A stretch of DNA of 64,000 nucleotides from Acidimicrobiia bacterium (lineage in GTDB: Bacteria > Actinomycetota > Acidimicrobiia > Spongiisociales > JAHEDJ01): contig DATIPS010000015.1 of NCBI GenBank assembly GCA_035471805.1, positions 1 through 64,000 of the forward strand, given 5' to 3'. Numbering within the stretch: the stretch's first letter is position 1; every line of letters starts with the position of its first letter. The translations under genes and the position numbers were made by a program. Positions 25,966 through 36,188 of the stretch are shown here, in pieces. The notes below the pieces were generated by a model that saw nothing but the letters and a program-made list of their open reading frames with translations, was not told the DNA's origin and did no database searches.

Positions 25966-27162
25966 CTATCGGGCCGGGAGGGATCGCGATGTTGCTCCCG
26001 CGTTCTCCAAATGGCCACGGCGGATCCAGAGACGGCGCGCTGCGGCAACCGTGACGAGGGCTATTGCGAGCACCAGTCCATCTGCCAACAGGCGCGGCCC
26101 GATCCAACCCCACACCCACAGCGGGTACACCGCCAAGGCCAACACAGCACCGACTACCAGAATCGCAACCAGGACCAGCCAATCCAACAGCGCCAGCGGC
26201 CACCTGCCGATCTGATCGCGGGCAGCCACTCCGCCCGCACCCAGGACGATGAGACCTATGACGGTGAGCACGATGCCGAAACTGAAATCGGCGTGCGACA
26301 TCTCCACGGCTGCCCCTCCGACGGCGGCACCGACTCCGAGGAAGCCGCCGACCATGACTTCGGCGATGTCGCAGTATCGGCCGCTGCACCATATGCCCAA
26401 TCCGACCAAGGGAAGCATCGCCAGCAACAGCAGGCCCAGTACAGAACGAACCCCCAGGTTCTGCGCGACGATCCAGACGCCGGCGGCGCCGGCGAATCCG
26501 ACGAAGGCTCCCAGAGTCGCTCTGGCGACCTCGGAGCGGTCATGAAACCCGAAGACAACCGCAAGACCTGCCAGTACGAGGGCGGTGGTCAGCAACTCCG
26601 GAACGAGGTAGACGTCGGTCAGGCCGGCATCCTCCTGGGCGGGGACCGTGTATACATCTCGAACCCATTCACCGTCGGAATCGAGGCCCATTACGCCGTC
26701 GGCGCCGGCCGCTACCACCAGCTGCCAACGACTGCCTTCGTAGGTCGGCGCCATGCCGGCCAGTCCCAGGTCTGCGTGTCCGTCGCCGCACGGGCCGGGG
26801 AGTTGCCTGGCGAGATAGCCGACACGACCCGTTGGATACTCCCAGGAAGTCGTCCAGGAGCCATCCCCGCCTACTTCGATACCGAGTCGATCGGCTCTGA
26901 TTCGATAGCAATCCCCCGAGCCGAGACAGACCTCATCACTGTATTTGGTTCGTTCGCGCGGGAGGCTCCGGGCCGGCTCCCAACTGTCGCCGTCATCGGT
27001 GGTGCCGAAGAGGGCGCCGGTCGAGTCGATGATGATGAAGCCGTCGGCGTGTGTAAAGACCTTCCAGGCACCGGATCCGAAACAGATAGCTGCCACGTTG
27101 AACAGCCCGAGCAAGACAATTCCTGCGAACAACAACCGGAGCCTGTCGGGCCGTTTGGTCAT
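25966..27162 (-). CDS. membrane protein with N-terminal extracytoplasmic domain, function unknown
   Basis: I do not recognise a named family. The 398-aa protein starts with a short basic segment and a hydrophobic helix (LRLLFAGIVLLGLFNVAAIC, a signal anchor), followed by about 160 residues that look extracytoplasmic, with paired cysteines (VCLGSGDCYRI, LPGPCGDG) and BNR-like segments such as IIIDSTGALFGTTDDGDSWE. From about residue 185 to the end there are some seven to eight hydrophobic helices, ending in a basic tail. ATG 27162 overlaps the pth stop (ATGA), so it is co-translated with pth. Confidence 0.75.
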   Translation of the reverse strand: MTKRPDRLRLLFAGIVLLGLFNVAAICFGSGAWKVFTHADGFIIIDSTGALFGTTDDGDSWEPARSLPRERTKYSDEVCLGSGDCYRIRADRLGIEVGGDGSWTTSWEYPTGRVGYLARQLPGPCGDGHADLGLAGMAPTYEGSRWQLVVAAGADGVMGLDSDGEWVRDVYTVPAQEDAGLTDVYLVPELLTTALVLAGLAVVFGFHDRSEVARATLGAFVGFAGAAGVWIVAQNLGVRSVLGLLLLAMLPLVGLGIWCSGRYCDIAEVMVGGFLGVGAAVGGAAVEMSHADFSFGIVLTVIGLIVLGAGGVAARDQIGRWPLALLDWLVLVAILVVGAVLALAVYPLWVWGWIGPRLLADGLVLAIALVTVAAARRLWIRRGHLENAGATSRSLPAR

Positions 27163-27728
27163 CGGGCACGCCGCTGTGAGGCCATCTCGACGGCAGACTC
27201 GGGGTCGGTCGGGAAGAGCTCGACAACGTCGGCAGCATCGCGTACCAGGAAATCGACCTCTTCCCGTTCCGACTGCCCAAACGGACGGAGCACGAAGTCG
27301 GAGGGATCCATCTGCCCCGGAGGACGACCGACGCCGACCTTGAGTCGCCAGAAATCCTGAGACGATGTGGCGCCGACGATCGACTTGATGCCGTTGTGGC
27401 CACCGGACCCTCGGCCCGAATGCAGGCGGAGACGCGCAAACGGTAGATCGATGTCGTCGTGAACGACCAGCAAATCCTCGATGCCCGCCTTGAAATAGCG
27501 CAAAGCGGACACCACGGAGCCGCCCGACTCGTTCATGTAGGCGTACGGCTTGACCAGCACCAACTGTCGATGCTCGAGGCGGTGAACGGCGACTTCGGCG
27601 TTGACCCGGCCCGGGCCGCCCTTGAAAGGCGCCGCCCAACGCTCCGACAGAATGTCGACGACTTCAGCACCGACGTTGTGACGGGTGCCCTGGTACTTTC
27701 GACCCGGATTGCGAAGCCCGACAACCAC
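27159..27728 (-). CDS. pth: peptidyl-tRNA hydrolase
   Basis: Pth of about 189 aa, which recycles peptidyl-tRNA released from stalled ribosomes. Family motifs are VVGLRNPGRKYQGTRHNVG (catalytic His in the HNVG part), KPYAYMNESGGSV, the HDDIDLPFARLRL segment with the active aspartate, and GRGSGGHNGIKSI. GTG 27728 gives the family-typical length; the frame remains open into rplY, so the start is not certain and no strong ribosome-binding site is visible. It lies downstream of rplY, a very common bacterial pair. Confidence 0.93.
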   Translation of the reverse strand: MVVGLRNPGRKYQGTRHNVGAEVVDILSERWAAPFKGGPGRVNAEVAVHRLEHRQLVLVKPYAYMNESGGSVVSALRYFKAGIEDLLVVHDDIDLPFARLRLHSGRGSGGHNGIKSIVGATSSQDFWRLKVGVGRPPGQMDPSDFVLRPFGQSEREEVDFLVRDAADVVELFPTDPESAVEMASQRRAR

Positions 27729-27753
27729 CAGGGGCGGCGTCAGCAGATCGCGA

Positions 27754-28410
27754 CTACTCGTCGCTGCTCTCCCCGGCCTCAGCAGACTCACCAGCCTCTT
27801 CACCCTCTTCACCTTCTTCGAGGCCCTCTTCCGCTTCTTCCTCGGAGATGACCGCGGCCGGGATTGCAACGGTGACGACCGGGGCATCCGGATCGTCGAG
27901 GTAGTCGACACCCTCCAACACGGGTAGGTCGGAGATCTTGACGATGTCACCGATGTCGAGGTCGCTTATGTCGACGACGATGGCAGACGGAATTCCCCTG
28001 GGCAGAGCTTCAATTGTCACCGAGCTCCTGAGGGTTTCGACGATTCCACCACTGGTGCGGACACCGACAGGTTCTCCCTCGAGGTGCACGGTCACGTCGG
28101 TGGTGACCTTCTCTGTGAGAGAGATCGCCAGGAAATCGACGTGGTAGTACTCGGAGCGGAACGGGTGCCTCTGAATTTCCTTGGCCATCGTGAGCAAACT
28201 GCCGCTGCCTTCGATGTCAAGGGTGATGAGAGCGTTCAGGCCGGCCTCTGTGTGAAGCACGGAGTAGAGCTCGCGGGCGTTAACCGCGACGGACACGGGT
28301 TCGGCCTCACGACCGTAGACGGTTGCCGGGACAAGGCCCTCGCGACGCAGCCGGCGCGCGGGTCGGCTACCCATGGGGCGACCGGTCTCGGCGCGCAGAG
28401 TGAGTTCCAT
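27754..28410 (-). CDS. rplY: 50S ribosomal protein L25 (CTC form)
   Basis: L25/CTC protein of 218 aa binding 5S rRNA. The N-terminal L25 domain (about 1-90) has RAETGRPMGSRPARRLRREG and VYGREAEPVSV; the C-terminal TL5 domain (about 95-185) follows, ending in an unusually acidic tail of alternating Glu/Gly/Ala (about 190-218). ATG 28410 has AAGGAG nearby; upstream frames overlap the palindromic elements and are not family-like. It is followed by pth. The 200-bp gap upstream holds two palindromes and then the DUF559-type gene. Confidence 0.95.
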   Translation of the reverse strand: MELTLRAETGRPMGSRPARRLRREGLVPATVYGREAEPVSVAVNARELYSVLHTEAGLNALITLDIEGSGSLLTMAKEIQRHPFRSEYYHVDFLAISLTEKVTTDVTVHLEGEPVGVRTSGGIVETLRSSVTIEALPRGIPSAIVVDISDLDIGDIVKISDLPVLEGVDYLDDPDAPVVTVAIPAAVISEEEAEEGLEEGEEGEEAGESAEAGESSDE

Positions 28411-28495
28411 GAGGTGACTCCTTGGGAAAAAGGGGGACCACGCATTATGCCCGGGACGGCCGCCGTAGGCAAAGCGCGACACCCTGATGAGTCGG

Positions 28496-28544
28496 TTTCT
28501 CGGCAATACTATTGCGCGTGGACGACAACAGTATTGCTGAGAAA
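28496..28544. repeat. palindromic element copy 2 (first of a tandem pair)
   Basis: Arms TTTCTCGGCAATACTATTG and CAACAGTATTGCTGAGAAA (17 of 19 complementary) around the loop CGCGTGGACGA. It lies in the gap between the nuclease gene and rplY. Confidence 0.92.
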
Positions 28545-28557
28545 GCCGGGTTCGGGA

Positions 28558-28605
28558 TTCTCGGCAATGTTGTTGTCCTCTGAGCTCAACAGTATTGCTG
28601 AGAAA
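28558..28605. repeat. palindromic element copy 3 (second of a tandem pair)
   Basis: Arms TTCTCGGCAATGTTGTTG and CTCAACAGTATTGCTGAGAA; it starts 62 bp after copy 2 and ends 2 bp before the stop codon of the nuclease gene. Confidence 0.9.
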
Positions 28606-28607
28606 GC

Positions 28608-29519
28608 TCAGGCAAGGGACCGGACAAGATCGGCTACAACGCGATCGGGATTCTGTCGAAGGTCGGTCGCCGTGTATCGAAGAATCCGATATCCGGCCAG
28701 GAGCAGTCGATTCTGGCGATTGCGATCGCGGGCAAACGCCTCCGGATCACTGTGAAACCGGTATCCGTCGAGCTCGATCACGAGACGCCGTTCAGGGTAG
28801 GCGAAATCGACCCGTCCGATCAGGACACCCCAGTCGTCGCGTATCTCGTATTGAGCAACCGGTATCGGCAGCAGCGCCTTGTCGACAATCCGGCGAAACT
28901 CATCTTCGAGAGCGCTTTCGTTTGTACCCACCCACTTGGCCCTTTCCTCTACGAGTCTCCGGATCACGCCGACTCCGGCGCGACCTTGCCGCCCAATATC
29001 ACCAAGCAGGGTTTCAAACTCATTCAACGTGACGAGACGATCGCGCAGGACCTGGTTGAAAGCCCCCACGGCCATCCTCGGAGCAGATGCACCCAGGTCC
29101 ACCACGGTTCGAGCGGGAGTGGTCGTCGGGATTCCGCGGACACTGGTGATGTGTGAGTCCGCAAGGTCCGTGGAACGGTGGACGTGGAAGGGTTTGGGTC
29201 GCCATCGCCCAGCGGATGTGGTCACATGAGGTTGTTCGGGACGCCGGTTGAGAAGACCCCATAGATGAGCTGCAGACTGGTGGGAGACTACAGCAGCGCC
29301 TCCGATGCCCAGAACAGCCGCCATCAGAGATTGCTCAACCGACGGCGGTGCCATCCTCGCCCGATACACGCCTCGATCGACGGGTACAAGTGCCCCGGTC
29401 CGCATCCGATGGTTGATAACACCAAGGCCGATGCCGGCGTTGATGAGCTGCCGGCGTGAGATGACCCCGTACTGAGCGGCAATCAGGTCGTCAACAGTTG
29501 CTCCAAAGCCACGATCCAT
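28608..29519 (-). CDS. AbiEi-like / DUF559 nuclease-fold protein flanked by palindromes
   Basis: Protein of 303 aa. The N-terminal 130 residues resemble the AbiEi-type winged-helix antitoxin domain (AAQYGVISRRQLINAGI, then GVYRARMAPPS and VVSHQSAAHLWGL). The C-terminal 110 residues are a DUF559/Vsr-type PD-(D/E)xK nuclease fold: D238 in RVDFAYPERR, E249 and D251 in LVIELDGYRFH, and the closing YRILRYTATDL. Such fusions are common and often multicopy in Actinomycetota; their function is unsettled (phage defence, repair or mobile DNA have been proposed). Both flanks carry a tandem pair of the same palindromic element, which no other gene here shows. No clear ribosome-binding site. Confidence 0.82.
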   Translation of the reverse strand: MDRGFGATVDDLIAAQYGVISRRQLINAGIGLGVINHRMRTGALVPVDRGVYRARMAPPSVEQSLMAAVLGIGGAAVVSHQSAAHLWGLLNRRPEQPHVTTSAGRWRPKPFHVHRSTDLADSHITSVRGIPTTTPARTVVDLGASAPRMAVGAFNQVLRDRLVTLNEFETLLGDIGRQGRAGVGVIRRLVEERAKWVGTNESALEDEFRRIVDKALLPIPVAQYEIRDDWGVLIGRVDFAYPERRLVIELDGYRFHSDPEAFARDRNRQNRLLLAGYRILRYTATDLRQNPDRVVADLVRSLA

Positions 29520-29563
29520 GAAATGGAGATACCACGGACAAACGGCTCCCGGAAGACCCTTGG

Positions 29564-29612
29564 TTTCTCAGCAATCCTGATGCGCGTGGAGGACAACAGT
29601 ATTGCTGAGAAA
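29564..29612. repeat. palindromic element copy 4 (first of a tandem pair)
   Basis: Arms TTTCTCAGCAATCCTGATG and CAACAGTATTGCTGAGAAA around CGCGTGGAGGA, 45 bp upstream of the nuclease start codon. It may therefore lie in the promoter of that gene. Confidence 0.92.
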
Positions 29613-29623
29613 TCCGGTCGGCC

Positions 29624-29672
29624 TTTCTCGGCAATGTTGTTGACCGTGGAGAACCATTCCATTGCTGAGAAA
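29624..29672. repeat. palindromic element copy 5 (second of a tandem pair)
   Basis: Outer arms TTTCTCGGCAATG and CATTGCTGAGAAA are complementary with one G-T pair; the inner arms are degenerate. It starts 60 bp after copy 4 and ends 7 bp before the Nudix stop codon. Confidence 0.9.
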
Positions 29673-29679
29673 ACCGAAG

Positions 29680-30222
29680 TCAGTGGAGGCCCACCAGGTC
29701 CCGCACCATCCTGGCGGTGGCTCCCCACAGAACCTCGCCGTCCAGATCGAAGAACCACACCTTGCGGCCCTGCCACAGTTCGAAACGCCAAGCAGATTCG
29801 TCGGCGAGGTCCGCGACTCGGGGCAGGAAGACCCTCTCGACCTCCCGCGGGGAAGGACGCAACTCGGGCACTCCCTGGATCCGACCGACCACCGGCACCA
29901 CGAACAACGTGAACTCGACCGTGTGAATCACCGGCAGGAAACCCAAGAGCTCCACCGACGCCGGATCTATCCCGACCTCCTCCTCAGCCTCGCGAAGCGC
30001 CGTCGCGATCGGCCCGCTGTCTTCCGGATCGGGGCGCCCGCCGGGGAAGGCGATGTGGCCTGCGTGAGTCGGCATGGTCATCGGCCGCTTCGTCAGAATG
30101 ACCCGAACGACGCCCGACTCGTCCGCGAAGAGTGGTACCAGCACCGCGGCGCGGTCCGAGCCAGTGCCTGCCGGTTCATCCGTCTCGATTCCTGGAAGTC
30201 GATCCCACATGCGGCGCCCCAT
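29680..30222 (-). CDS. Nudix hydrolase, CoA pyrophosphatase type
   Basis: Nudix protein of 180 aa. The Nudix box has the longer form seen in CoA/ADP-ribose pyrophosphatases of the NudL group: HIAFPGGRPDPEDSGPIATA followed by LREAEEEVGI. PTHAGHIAFPGG and the later EVERVFLPRVADL also fit that group. It probably hydrolyses the pyrophosphate of CoA derivatives. Divergent from the acetyltransferase, with 26 bp between start codons; the palindrome pair follows its stop. Confidence 0.87.
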   Translation of the reverse strand: MGRRMWDRLPGIETDEPAGTGSDRAAVLVPLFADESGVVRVILTKRPMTMPTHAGHIAFPGGRPDPEDSGPIATALREAEEEVGIDPASVELLGFLPVIHTVEFTLFVVPVVGRIQGVPELRPSPREVERVFLPRVADLADESAWRFELWQGRKVWFFDLDGEVLWGATARMVRDLVGLH

Positions 30223-30248
30223 GGTACGACCAGATAGGCTCTTTCCGA

Positions 30249-30869
30249 ATGGAACTCGAACCAGACCCGTTATTCACCGGCCAGCTCATACTCAGGCCCT
30301 TTCGCCGGCGTGACGTCGATGCCCTCACCGGCGCGGTTCGAGCCTCCATCAACGACCTCCACGAGTGGTTGCCGTGGGCACACCTCGGCTACGGCCGAAT
30401 CGAAGCCGCCCACTTCGTGCGCGAGTCGATCAAGGCCTGGCGCGAGACTCGCGCCTACGACTACTGCATCCGCGATCGCCAGGATGAAGAGAGCCTCCAC
30501 CTCGGCAACGTCTCTATCTGGTTCGTCTCCAGAGGGTTCCGAACGGGCGAGATTGGGTACTGGGTTCGATCGGACCAAGCATCCCGTGGAATCGCCACCC
30601 AGGCAACCGCCCGACTGGCCCAGGTGGGGTTCGACCAGCTCAAGATGCATCGCATCGTGCTGCGAATCGCAGTCGGCAACCGTGCCAGTGAAAGGGTCGC
30701 CGAGAAACTCAACTTCGTGCGCGAGGGCATATTGCGGGAGGAGCTGAAAGTACGCGGTTCGTGGCTCGATCACACTGTGTACAGCATGCTCGATCACGAG
30801 TTCGACAGGCAGCGCCGGCACATCGCCGACCTGGTCGCCGGCGAGCAACCGTCAGTCGAGGGTGCCTGA
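30249..30869 (+). CDS. RimJ/RimL-type GNAT acetyltransferase
   Basis: Protein of 206 aa. It opens with the usual family strand (GQLILRPFRRRDVDAL), the acetyl-CoA site is in EIGYWVRSDQASRGIATQAT, and NRASERVAEKLNFVREGILR is the conserved C-terminal strand-helix. RimJ/RimL enzymes acetylate N-terminal amino groups of proteins; many relatives modify other amines, so the target is open. Start at ATG 30249. The gene runs convergently toward groEL and ends before a strong hairpin. Confidence 0.85.
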   Translation: MELEPDPLFTGQLILRPFRRRDVDALTGAVRASINDLHEWLPWAHLGYGRIEAAHFVRESIKAWRETRAYDYCIRDRQDEESLHLGNVSIWFVSRGFRTGEIGYWVRSDQASRGIATQATARLAQVGFDQLKMHRIVLRIAVGNRASERVAEKLNFVREGILREELKVRGSWLDHTVYSMLDHEFDRQRRHIADLVAGEQPSVEGA

Positions 30870-30930
30870 CCGCAAGGAGAGTCTCGTGCGGGCGGGTCCG
30901 AGCGCTCCGGGAGCACCACCACCCGAACGC

Positions 30931-30960
30931 GAAGCAGGGGCCCCATTGGGCCCCTGCTTC
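30931..30960. terminator. bidirectional terminator hairpin between acetyltransferase and groEL
   Basis: GAAGCAGGGGCCC pairs perfectly with GGGCCCCTGCTTC around a CATT loop (13-bp stem). On the plus strand it is followed by TCTCTGT, a weak U-rich tail. It lies in the convergent gap, so it can serve both genes. Confidence 0.75.
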
Positions 30961-30995
30961 TCTGTACCGGTTGCTAGTTGCGAGACACTCGCTTC

Positions 30996-32627
<1,632 letters not shown>

Positions 32628-32647
32628 TCAGAATCCTTCCTTATGTC

Positions 32648-32938
32648 TCAGCCGACGATGGCGAGAAGGTCGCGTGATGACAGGATCAGGTATTCCTGCC
32701 CATCCACCTTGACCTCCGTGCCACCAAACTTCGAATACACGACAACATCGCCTTTGCTCACGTCCATGGGCATGCGATCGCCATCTTCATTGAGTGCGCC
32801 CGGCCCAACGGCCAGAACCTCACCAAATTGCGGCTTTTCCTTGGCGGTGTCGGGAATCACCAGGCCGGAAGGAGTCCGCGCGTCGTCCTCCTCCTTCGCC
32901 TTGACGACCACTCGGTCGCCGAGAGGCTGAAGCTTCAT
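32648..32938 (-). CDS. groS: co-chaperonin GroES
   Basis: GroES of 96 aa, full length, which caps the GroEL folding chamber. [18 protein letters not shown] opens the fold, the mobile loop is in [20 protein letters not shown], and [18 protein letters not shown] follows. The start codon is preceded by a strong AGGAGG. It is first in the groES-groEL operon; the leader holds two CIRCE elements, so HrcA repression and heat induction are expected. Confidence 0.98.
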   Translation of the reverse strand: MKLQPLGDRVVVKAKEEDDARTPSGLVIPDTAKEKPQFGEVLAVGPGALNEDGDRMPMDVSKGDVVVYSKFGGTEVKVDGQEYLILSSRDLLAIVG

Positions 32939-32963
32939 GCCGAATCCTCCTAAAGATTGCGGG

Positions 32964-32990
32964 TTAGCACTCTCTGTATGAGAGTGCCAA
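32964..32990 (-). promoter_or_regulatory. CIRCE operator (HrcA site), promoter-proximal to groES
   Basis: TTAGCACTC, 9-bp spacer, GAGTGCCAA: one mismatch from the CIRCE consensus TTAGCACTC-N9-GAGTGCTAA. It lies 26 bp upstream of the groES start codon. Confidence 0.95.
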
Positions 32991-32995
32991 CAACG

Positions 32996-33022
32996 TTAGC
33001 ACTCTCCCGCGATGAGTGCTAG
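32996..33022 (-). promoter_or_regulatory. second CIRCE operator upstream of groES
   Basis: TTAGCACTC, 9-bp spacer, GAGTGCTAG, starting 5 bp after the first CIRCE. The tandem arrangement suggests tight HrcA repression. Confidence 0.95.
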
Positions 33023-33110
33023 TCCGCCGTCCGGCGGCTGAGAAGGCCCCGCAGTCAGTTAGTCTCCGCCGCGCCCGGACCAGACCATCCGTCCGGGAAG
33101 GAGACATTGA

Positions 33111-34316
33111 GTGACGTTCAGCCAAGGCTTCCTGGATACTGAAGCAACCCACCTCGCTCACAATTACGCACCCCTCCCGGTCGTACTTGCCCGCGGCGAG
33201 GGCAGCTGGGTGTATGACGTCGACGGCCGTGCATATCTGGACTTCCTCGCCGGTTACTCGGCCCTCAACTTCGGCCATCAGAACCCGCGCCTCATCGCCG
33301 CGGCGCGACACCAGCTCGAAACGCTGACTCTGACCAGCCGGGCGTTTCGCAGCGACAGGTTGGCCCCTTTCGCGAAGGCACTGACCGCCTTGTGCGGCAA
33401 GGAATCCATGCTCCCGATGAACACCGGCGCGGAGGCGGTCGAGACCGCCATCAAGATCGCCCGCAAATGGGGCTACGTTCGAAAGGGCGTCGGTCACGAT
33501 CGTGCCAAGATCATCGTCAGCGACGGGAACTTCCACGGCCGGACCACCACCATCGTCAGCTTCTCATCCGACGAGGATGCTCGTACCGGCTTCGGCCCCT
33601 ATACGCCGGGGTTCGTGTCGATCCCGTTCGGCGATGCCGCTGCCCTTGAGGCAGCAATCGACGAAGACACGGTGGCTTTCGTGCTCGAACCCATACAGGG
33701 CGAAGCAGGCGTGATCTTGCCGCCCGACGGCTGGTTGCGCGACGTTCGGCGGATCTGCTCCGATAACGAAGTGCTCATGATCGCCGACGAGATCCAGTCC
33801 GGACTCGGACGCAGCGGAGCCACATTCGCATGCGACCTCGAAGACGTCACACCCGATGTCTACATACTCGGGAAGGCTCTCGGCGGGGGGATTCTCCCGG
33901 TCTCAGCCGTCGTTGCGAACTGGGACATAATGAGCGTCCTCTCCCCCGGTCAGCATGGAAGCACCTTCGGTGGAAATCCCCTTGGAGCGGCAGTCGGACT
34001 GGAAGTGGTGGAGATTCTCGGCGAGGGCGAGATCCAGGCAAGAACGGTCGAACTCGGGAGGATCTTTGCCGACGGGCTCGCCTCGATAGCAGCCGAGTCC
34101 CGGGCCATCGCCGACATCCGTGTCCGTGGCCTGTGGGCCGGGGTGGACATCGCCGCCGGGGGCCCCACGGGCAAAGAGGTGACCACCCGGTTGGCGTCCA
34201 ACGGTGTGTTGGCCAAGGAAACGCACGGTCGGACGATTCGATTCTCGCCGCCGCTGACCATCAGCGGCGGTGACCTCGCGCTTGGCCTGGAGAGAATCGC
34301 GCAATCCCTGGCATAG
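33111..34316 (+). CDS. rocD: ornithine aminotransferase (class III)
   Basis: Class III PLP aminotransferase of 401 aa, best matching ornithine--oxo-acid transaminase, which converts ornithine to glutamate semialdehyde. Conserved segments: YLDFLAGYSALNFGHQNPRL, MNTGAEAVETAIKIARKWGY, NFHGRTTTIVSFS, EPIQGEAGVILPPDGWL, LMIADEIQSGLGRSG, and the PLP lysine in DVYILGKALGGGILPVSAV. GTG 33111 is preceded by AAGGAG at 7 nt. It is divergent from groES; a 3' gap of only 21 bp separates it from the DUF1295 gene. It could join the ornithine/carbamoyl-phosphate theme of the left end, but there is no physical link. Confidence 0.88.
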   Translation: MTFSQGFLDTEATHLAHNYAPLPVVLARGEGSWVYDVDGRAYLDFLAGYSALNFGHQNPRLIAAARHQLETLTLTSRAFRSDRLAPFAKALTALCGKESMLPMNTGAEAVETAIKIARKWGYVRKGVGHDRAKIIVSDGNFHGRTTTIVSFSSDEDARTGFGPYTPGFVSIPFGDAAALEAAIDEDTVAFVLEPIQGEAGVILPPDGWLRDVRRICSDNEVLMIADEIQSGLGRSGATFACDLEDVTPDVYILGKALGGGILPVSAVVANWDIMSVLSPGQHGSTFGGNPLGAAVGLEVVEILGEGEIQARTVELGRIFADGLASIAAESRAIADIRVRGLWAGVDIAAGGPTGKEVTTRLASNGVLAKETHGRTIRFSPPLTISGGDLALGLERIAQSLA

Positions 34317-34337
34317 CTTTGCGCGGTCGGGACGGGG

Positions 34338-35117
34338 TCACCGGCTCTTCTTTGGACCGGGGAAGAAGGCGTTGGTGGTCCGAACGTACTCCTCGTATCC
34401 GGACCGGGCCTTCACGAGCTTCTTCTCCAACGGCGCCACCCCGGAAACGCGCAACAGGAGAACCGACATCACGATCGGGCCGTAGATACTCCACCATCCG
34501 CCCGCATCCGCGGCGACCAGGAACAGGCCCCACCACACCATGAAGTCGCCGAAGTAGTTGGGATGACGTGTCAATCCCCACAATCCGGAGTCGAGCACTT
34601 TCCCATGGTTGGAAGGGTCCCGTTTGAAGATCGAGAGTTGCCAGTCGCCGACCGCTTCGAAAAACAAACCCACCGCCCATACGGCGATCCCGACGAAGGC
34701 GAGAAGACCAGGATCGTCGGATCCGTCGACTCCGGCCAGCAGTGGAGCGGAAACCAGCCAGGCCAGGAAGGCGTTGACCCAGAACACTGTGATCAGGTTC
34801 CTGTAAGGCCAGGTCGGGCCGCCGCGCTCACGCATGCGCCGATAGCGGAAGTCCTCGGGTTCCCCCCAGTTGCGCCAAGTGAGATGTCCGGACAATCGGA
34901 GCCCCCACGCCGTCACCAACGCCAGCGTCAAGGTGGTTCGTCCGCCTGCCGGAGCATCCGTGGCCGTCGCGTAGACGACCGCGACCACTATGAAGGTCAG
35001 ACTCCAGAAGAGGTCGATGATCCCCGCATCCCGGCGCACCAGGCTGGCCACCCAAACGAGGAGGGTGATGGCGGCAAGAACGGCAAGGCCGAGAAGAGAT
35101 GCGGTTGAGTCGAACAT
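34338..35117 (-). CDS. DUF1295 membrane protein (steroid-reductase / ICMT-like fold)
   Basis: Integral membrane protein of 259 aa with about six to seven helices. The family core is visible: FWSLTFIVVAVVYAT, LWGLTRHPNYFGDFMVWWGL (the RHPNYFG motif binds cofactor in the related isoprenylcysteine methyltransferase and steroid 5-alpha-reductase folds), and the C-terminal YEEYVRTTNAFFPGPKK. DUF1295 proteins are predicted reductases or methyltransferases of lipids; none of the neighbours identifies the substrate. It lies downstream of tsaD in the same direction, 54 bp away. Confidence 0.88.
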   Translation of the reverse strand: MFDSTASLLGLAVLAAITLLVWVASLVRRDAGIIDLFWSLTFIVVAVVYATATDAPAGGRTTLTLALVTAWGLRLSGHLTWRNWGEPEDFRYRRMRERGGPTWPYRNLITVFWVNAFLAWLVSAPLLAGVDGSDDPGLLAFVGIAVWAVGLFFEAVGDWQLSIFKRDPSNHGKVLDSGLWGLTRHPNYFGDFMVWWGLFLVAADAGGWWSIYGPIVMSVLLLRVSGVAPLEKKLVKARSGYEEYVRTTNAFFPGPKKSR

Positions 35118-35171
35118 TCCTTCACTCGTCTGGCTCTTATATCACCGGCGCAGTTGCCGGAGGTTCTCCGG

Positions 35172-36188
35172 TCAGGCCGTGTCGAGGCGCAGATTGGTAT
35201 CGACCTGGCTGTCCCAAGCCGAGTAGACGCCCTGCGCCAACCAGTGCGCTCCGGCCACACCAATCATCGCCGCGTTGTCAGTGCAGAGGGCCAGAGCCGG
35301 TAAGAACAGTTCGACCCCTCTCCTGGCGGCCTCTTCCTCCATTCTCTGCCGGAGACGCCGATTGGCGAGAACTCCACCTCCCGCCCCGACCATCCGAACG
35401 CCGGTGTCCTCGACGGCGTTGAATGTCTTCTGGATGAGCACATCGACGATCGCCTCTTGGAAGGATGCGGCAACGTCCTCGATCGGCGGGAGAGAACCGG
35501 AGGCTTTGGCCTTCTCGATGAATGTGACGGTTGCGGTCTTCAGCCCGGAGAACGAGACGTCGTACCTGCGCTCGCGCAAGGGACGCGGCAGGGCGATAGC
35601 CTGCGGATCGCCGTCGGAGGACATCCGATCGATGGCCGGACCACCCGGATATCCGAGACCCATGAAGCGAGCGATCTTGTCGAACGCCTCACCGGCGGCA
35701 TCGTCGATGGTCTGCCCGAGAACCTCGTAATCACCCCAGCCGCGTACATGAACGACCTGGCTGTGTCCTCCGGAGGCAAGCAAGACAACTGCCGGTGGAG
35801 CGAAGCCTTCGAACTCGAGGCGGGGAGCCATCAGGTGCCCCTCCATGTGATCCACTCCAACGAACGGCAACTGTCGTGCCCATGCGGTGGCCTTGGCGAA
35901 GGAGAAACCGACCAGCAGCGCTCCCACGAGACCGGGCCCCTGGGTTGCAGCTATGCCATCCAGGTCGTCGGGATGGATACCGGCCTCGACCAGAGCCCGG
36001 TGGGTCAGCGAGCGGATCGACTCCACGTGTGCCCTTGCCGCAATTTCGGGCACAACCCCACCGAATCTGGCGTGCATGTCCACCTGGGACGACAAAACGT
36101 TCGACAGGATCTTGGAGCCGCGCACCACCGCCACCGCCGTCTCGTCGCAGCTCGTCTCGAAAGCCAGAACCGTTGGTTCGATTGTCAC
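35172..36188 (-). CDS. tsaD: tRNA t6A37 threonylcarbamoyltransferase TsaD
   Basis: TsaD of 338 aa, which transfers threonylcarbamoyl to A37 of ANN-decoding tRNAs together with TsaB and TsaE. ASKHA fold with the N-terminal [15 protein letters not shown], metal-binding [38 protein letters not shown], and the phosphate loop [17 protein letters not shown] 36188 overlaps the rimI stop (GTGA) after GGAGGAACT. It is last in the tsaE-tsaB-rimI-tsaD run, a conserved actinobacterial order. Confidence 0.97.
   Translation of the reverse strand: MTIEPTVLAFETSCDETAVAVVRGSKILSNVLSSQVDMHARFGGVVPEIAARAHVESIRSLTHRALVEAGIHPDDLDGIAATQGPGLVGALLVGFSFAKATAWARQLPFVGVDHMEGHLMAPRLEFEGFAPPAVVLLASGGHSQVVHVRGWGDYEVLGQTIDDAAGEAFDKIARFMGLGYPGGPAIDRMSSDGDPQAIALPRPLRERRYDVSFSGLKTATVTFIEKAKASGSLPPIEDVAASFQEAIVDVLIQKTFNAVEDTGVRMVGAGGGVLANRRLRQRMEEEAARRGVELFLPALALCTDNAAMIGVAGAHWLAQGVYSAWDSQVDTNLRLDTA

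Noticed and set aside
28496-29672. Palindromes read as ordinary intrinsic terminators
   Set aside because: The stems are followed by GC-rich DNA, not a U-tract, the pairs occur in tandem, and one copy lies between divergent start codons.
28496-29672. Classical insertion sequence
   Set aside because: No DDE, HUH or serine transposase motif is present and no target-site duplication was found at the outer ends.
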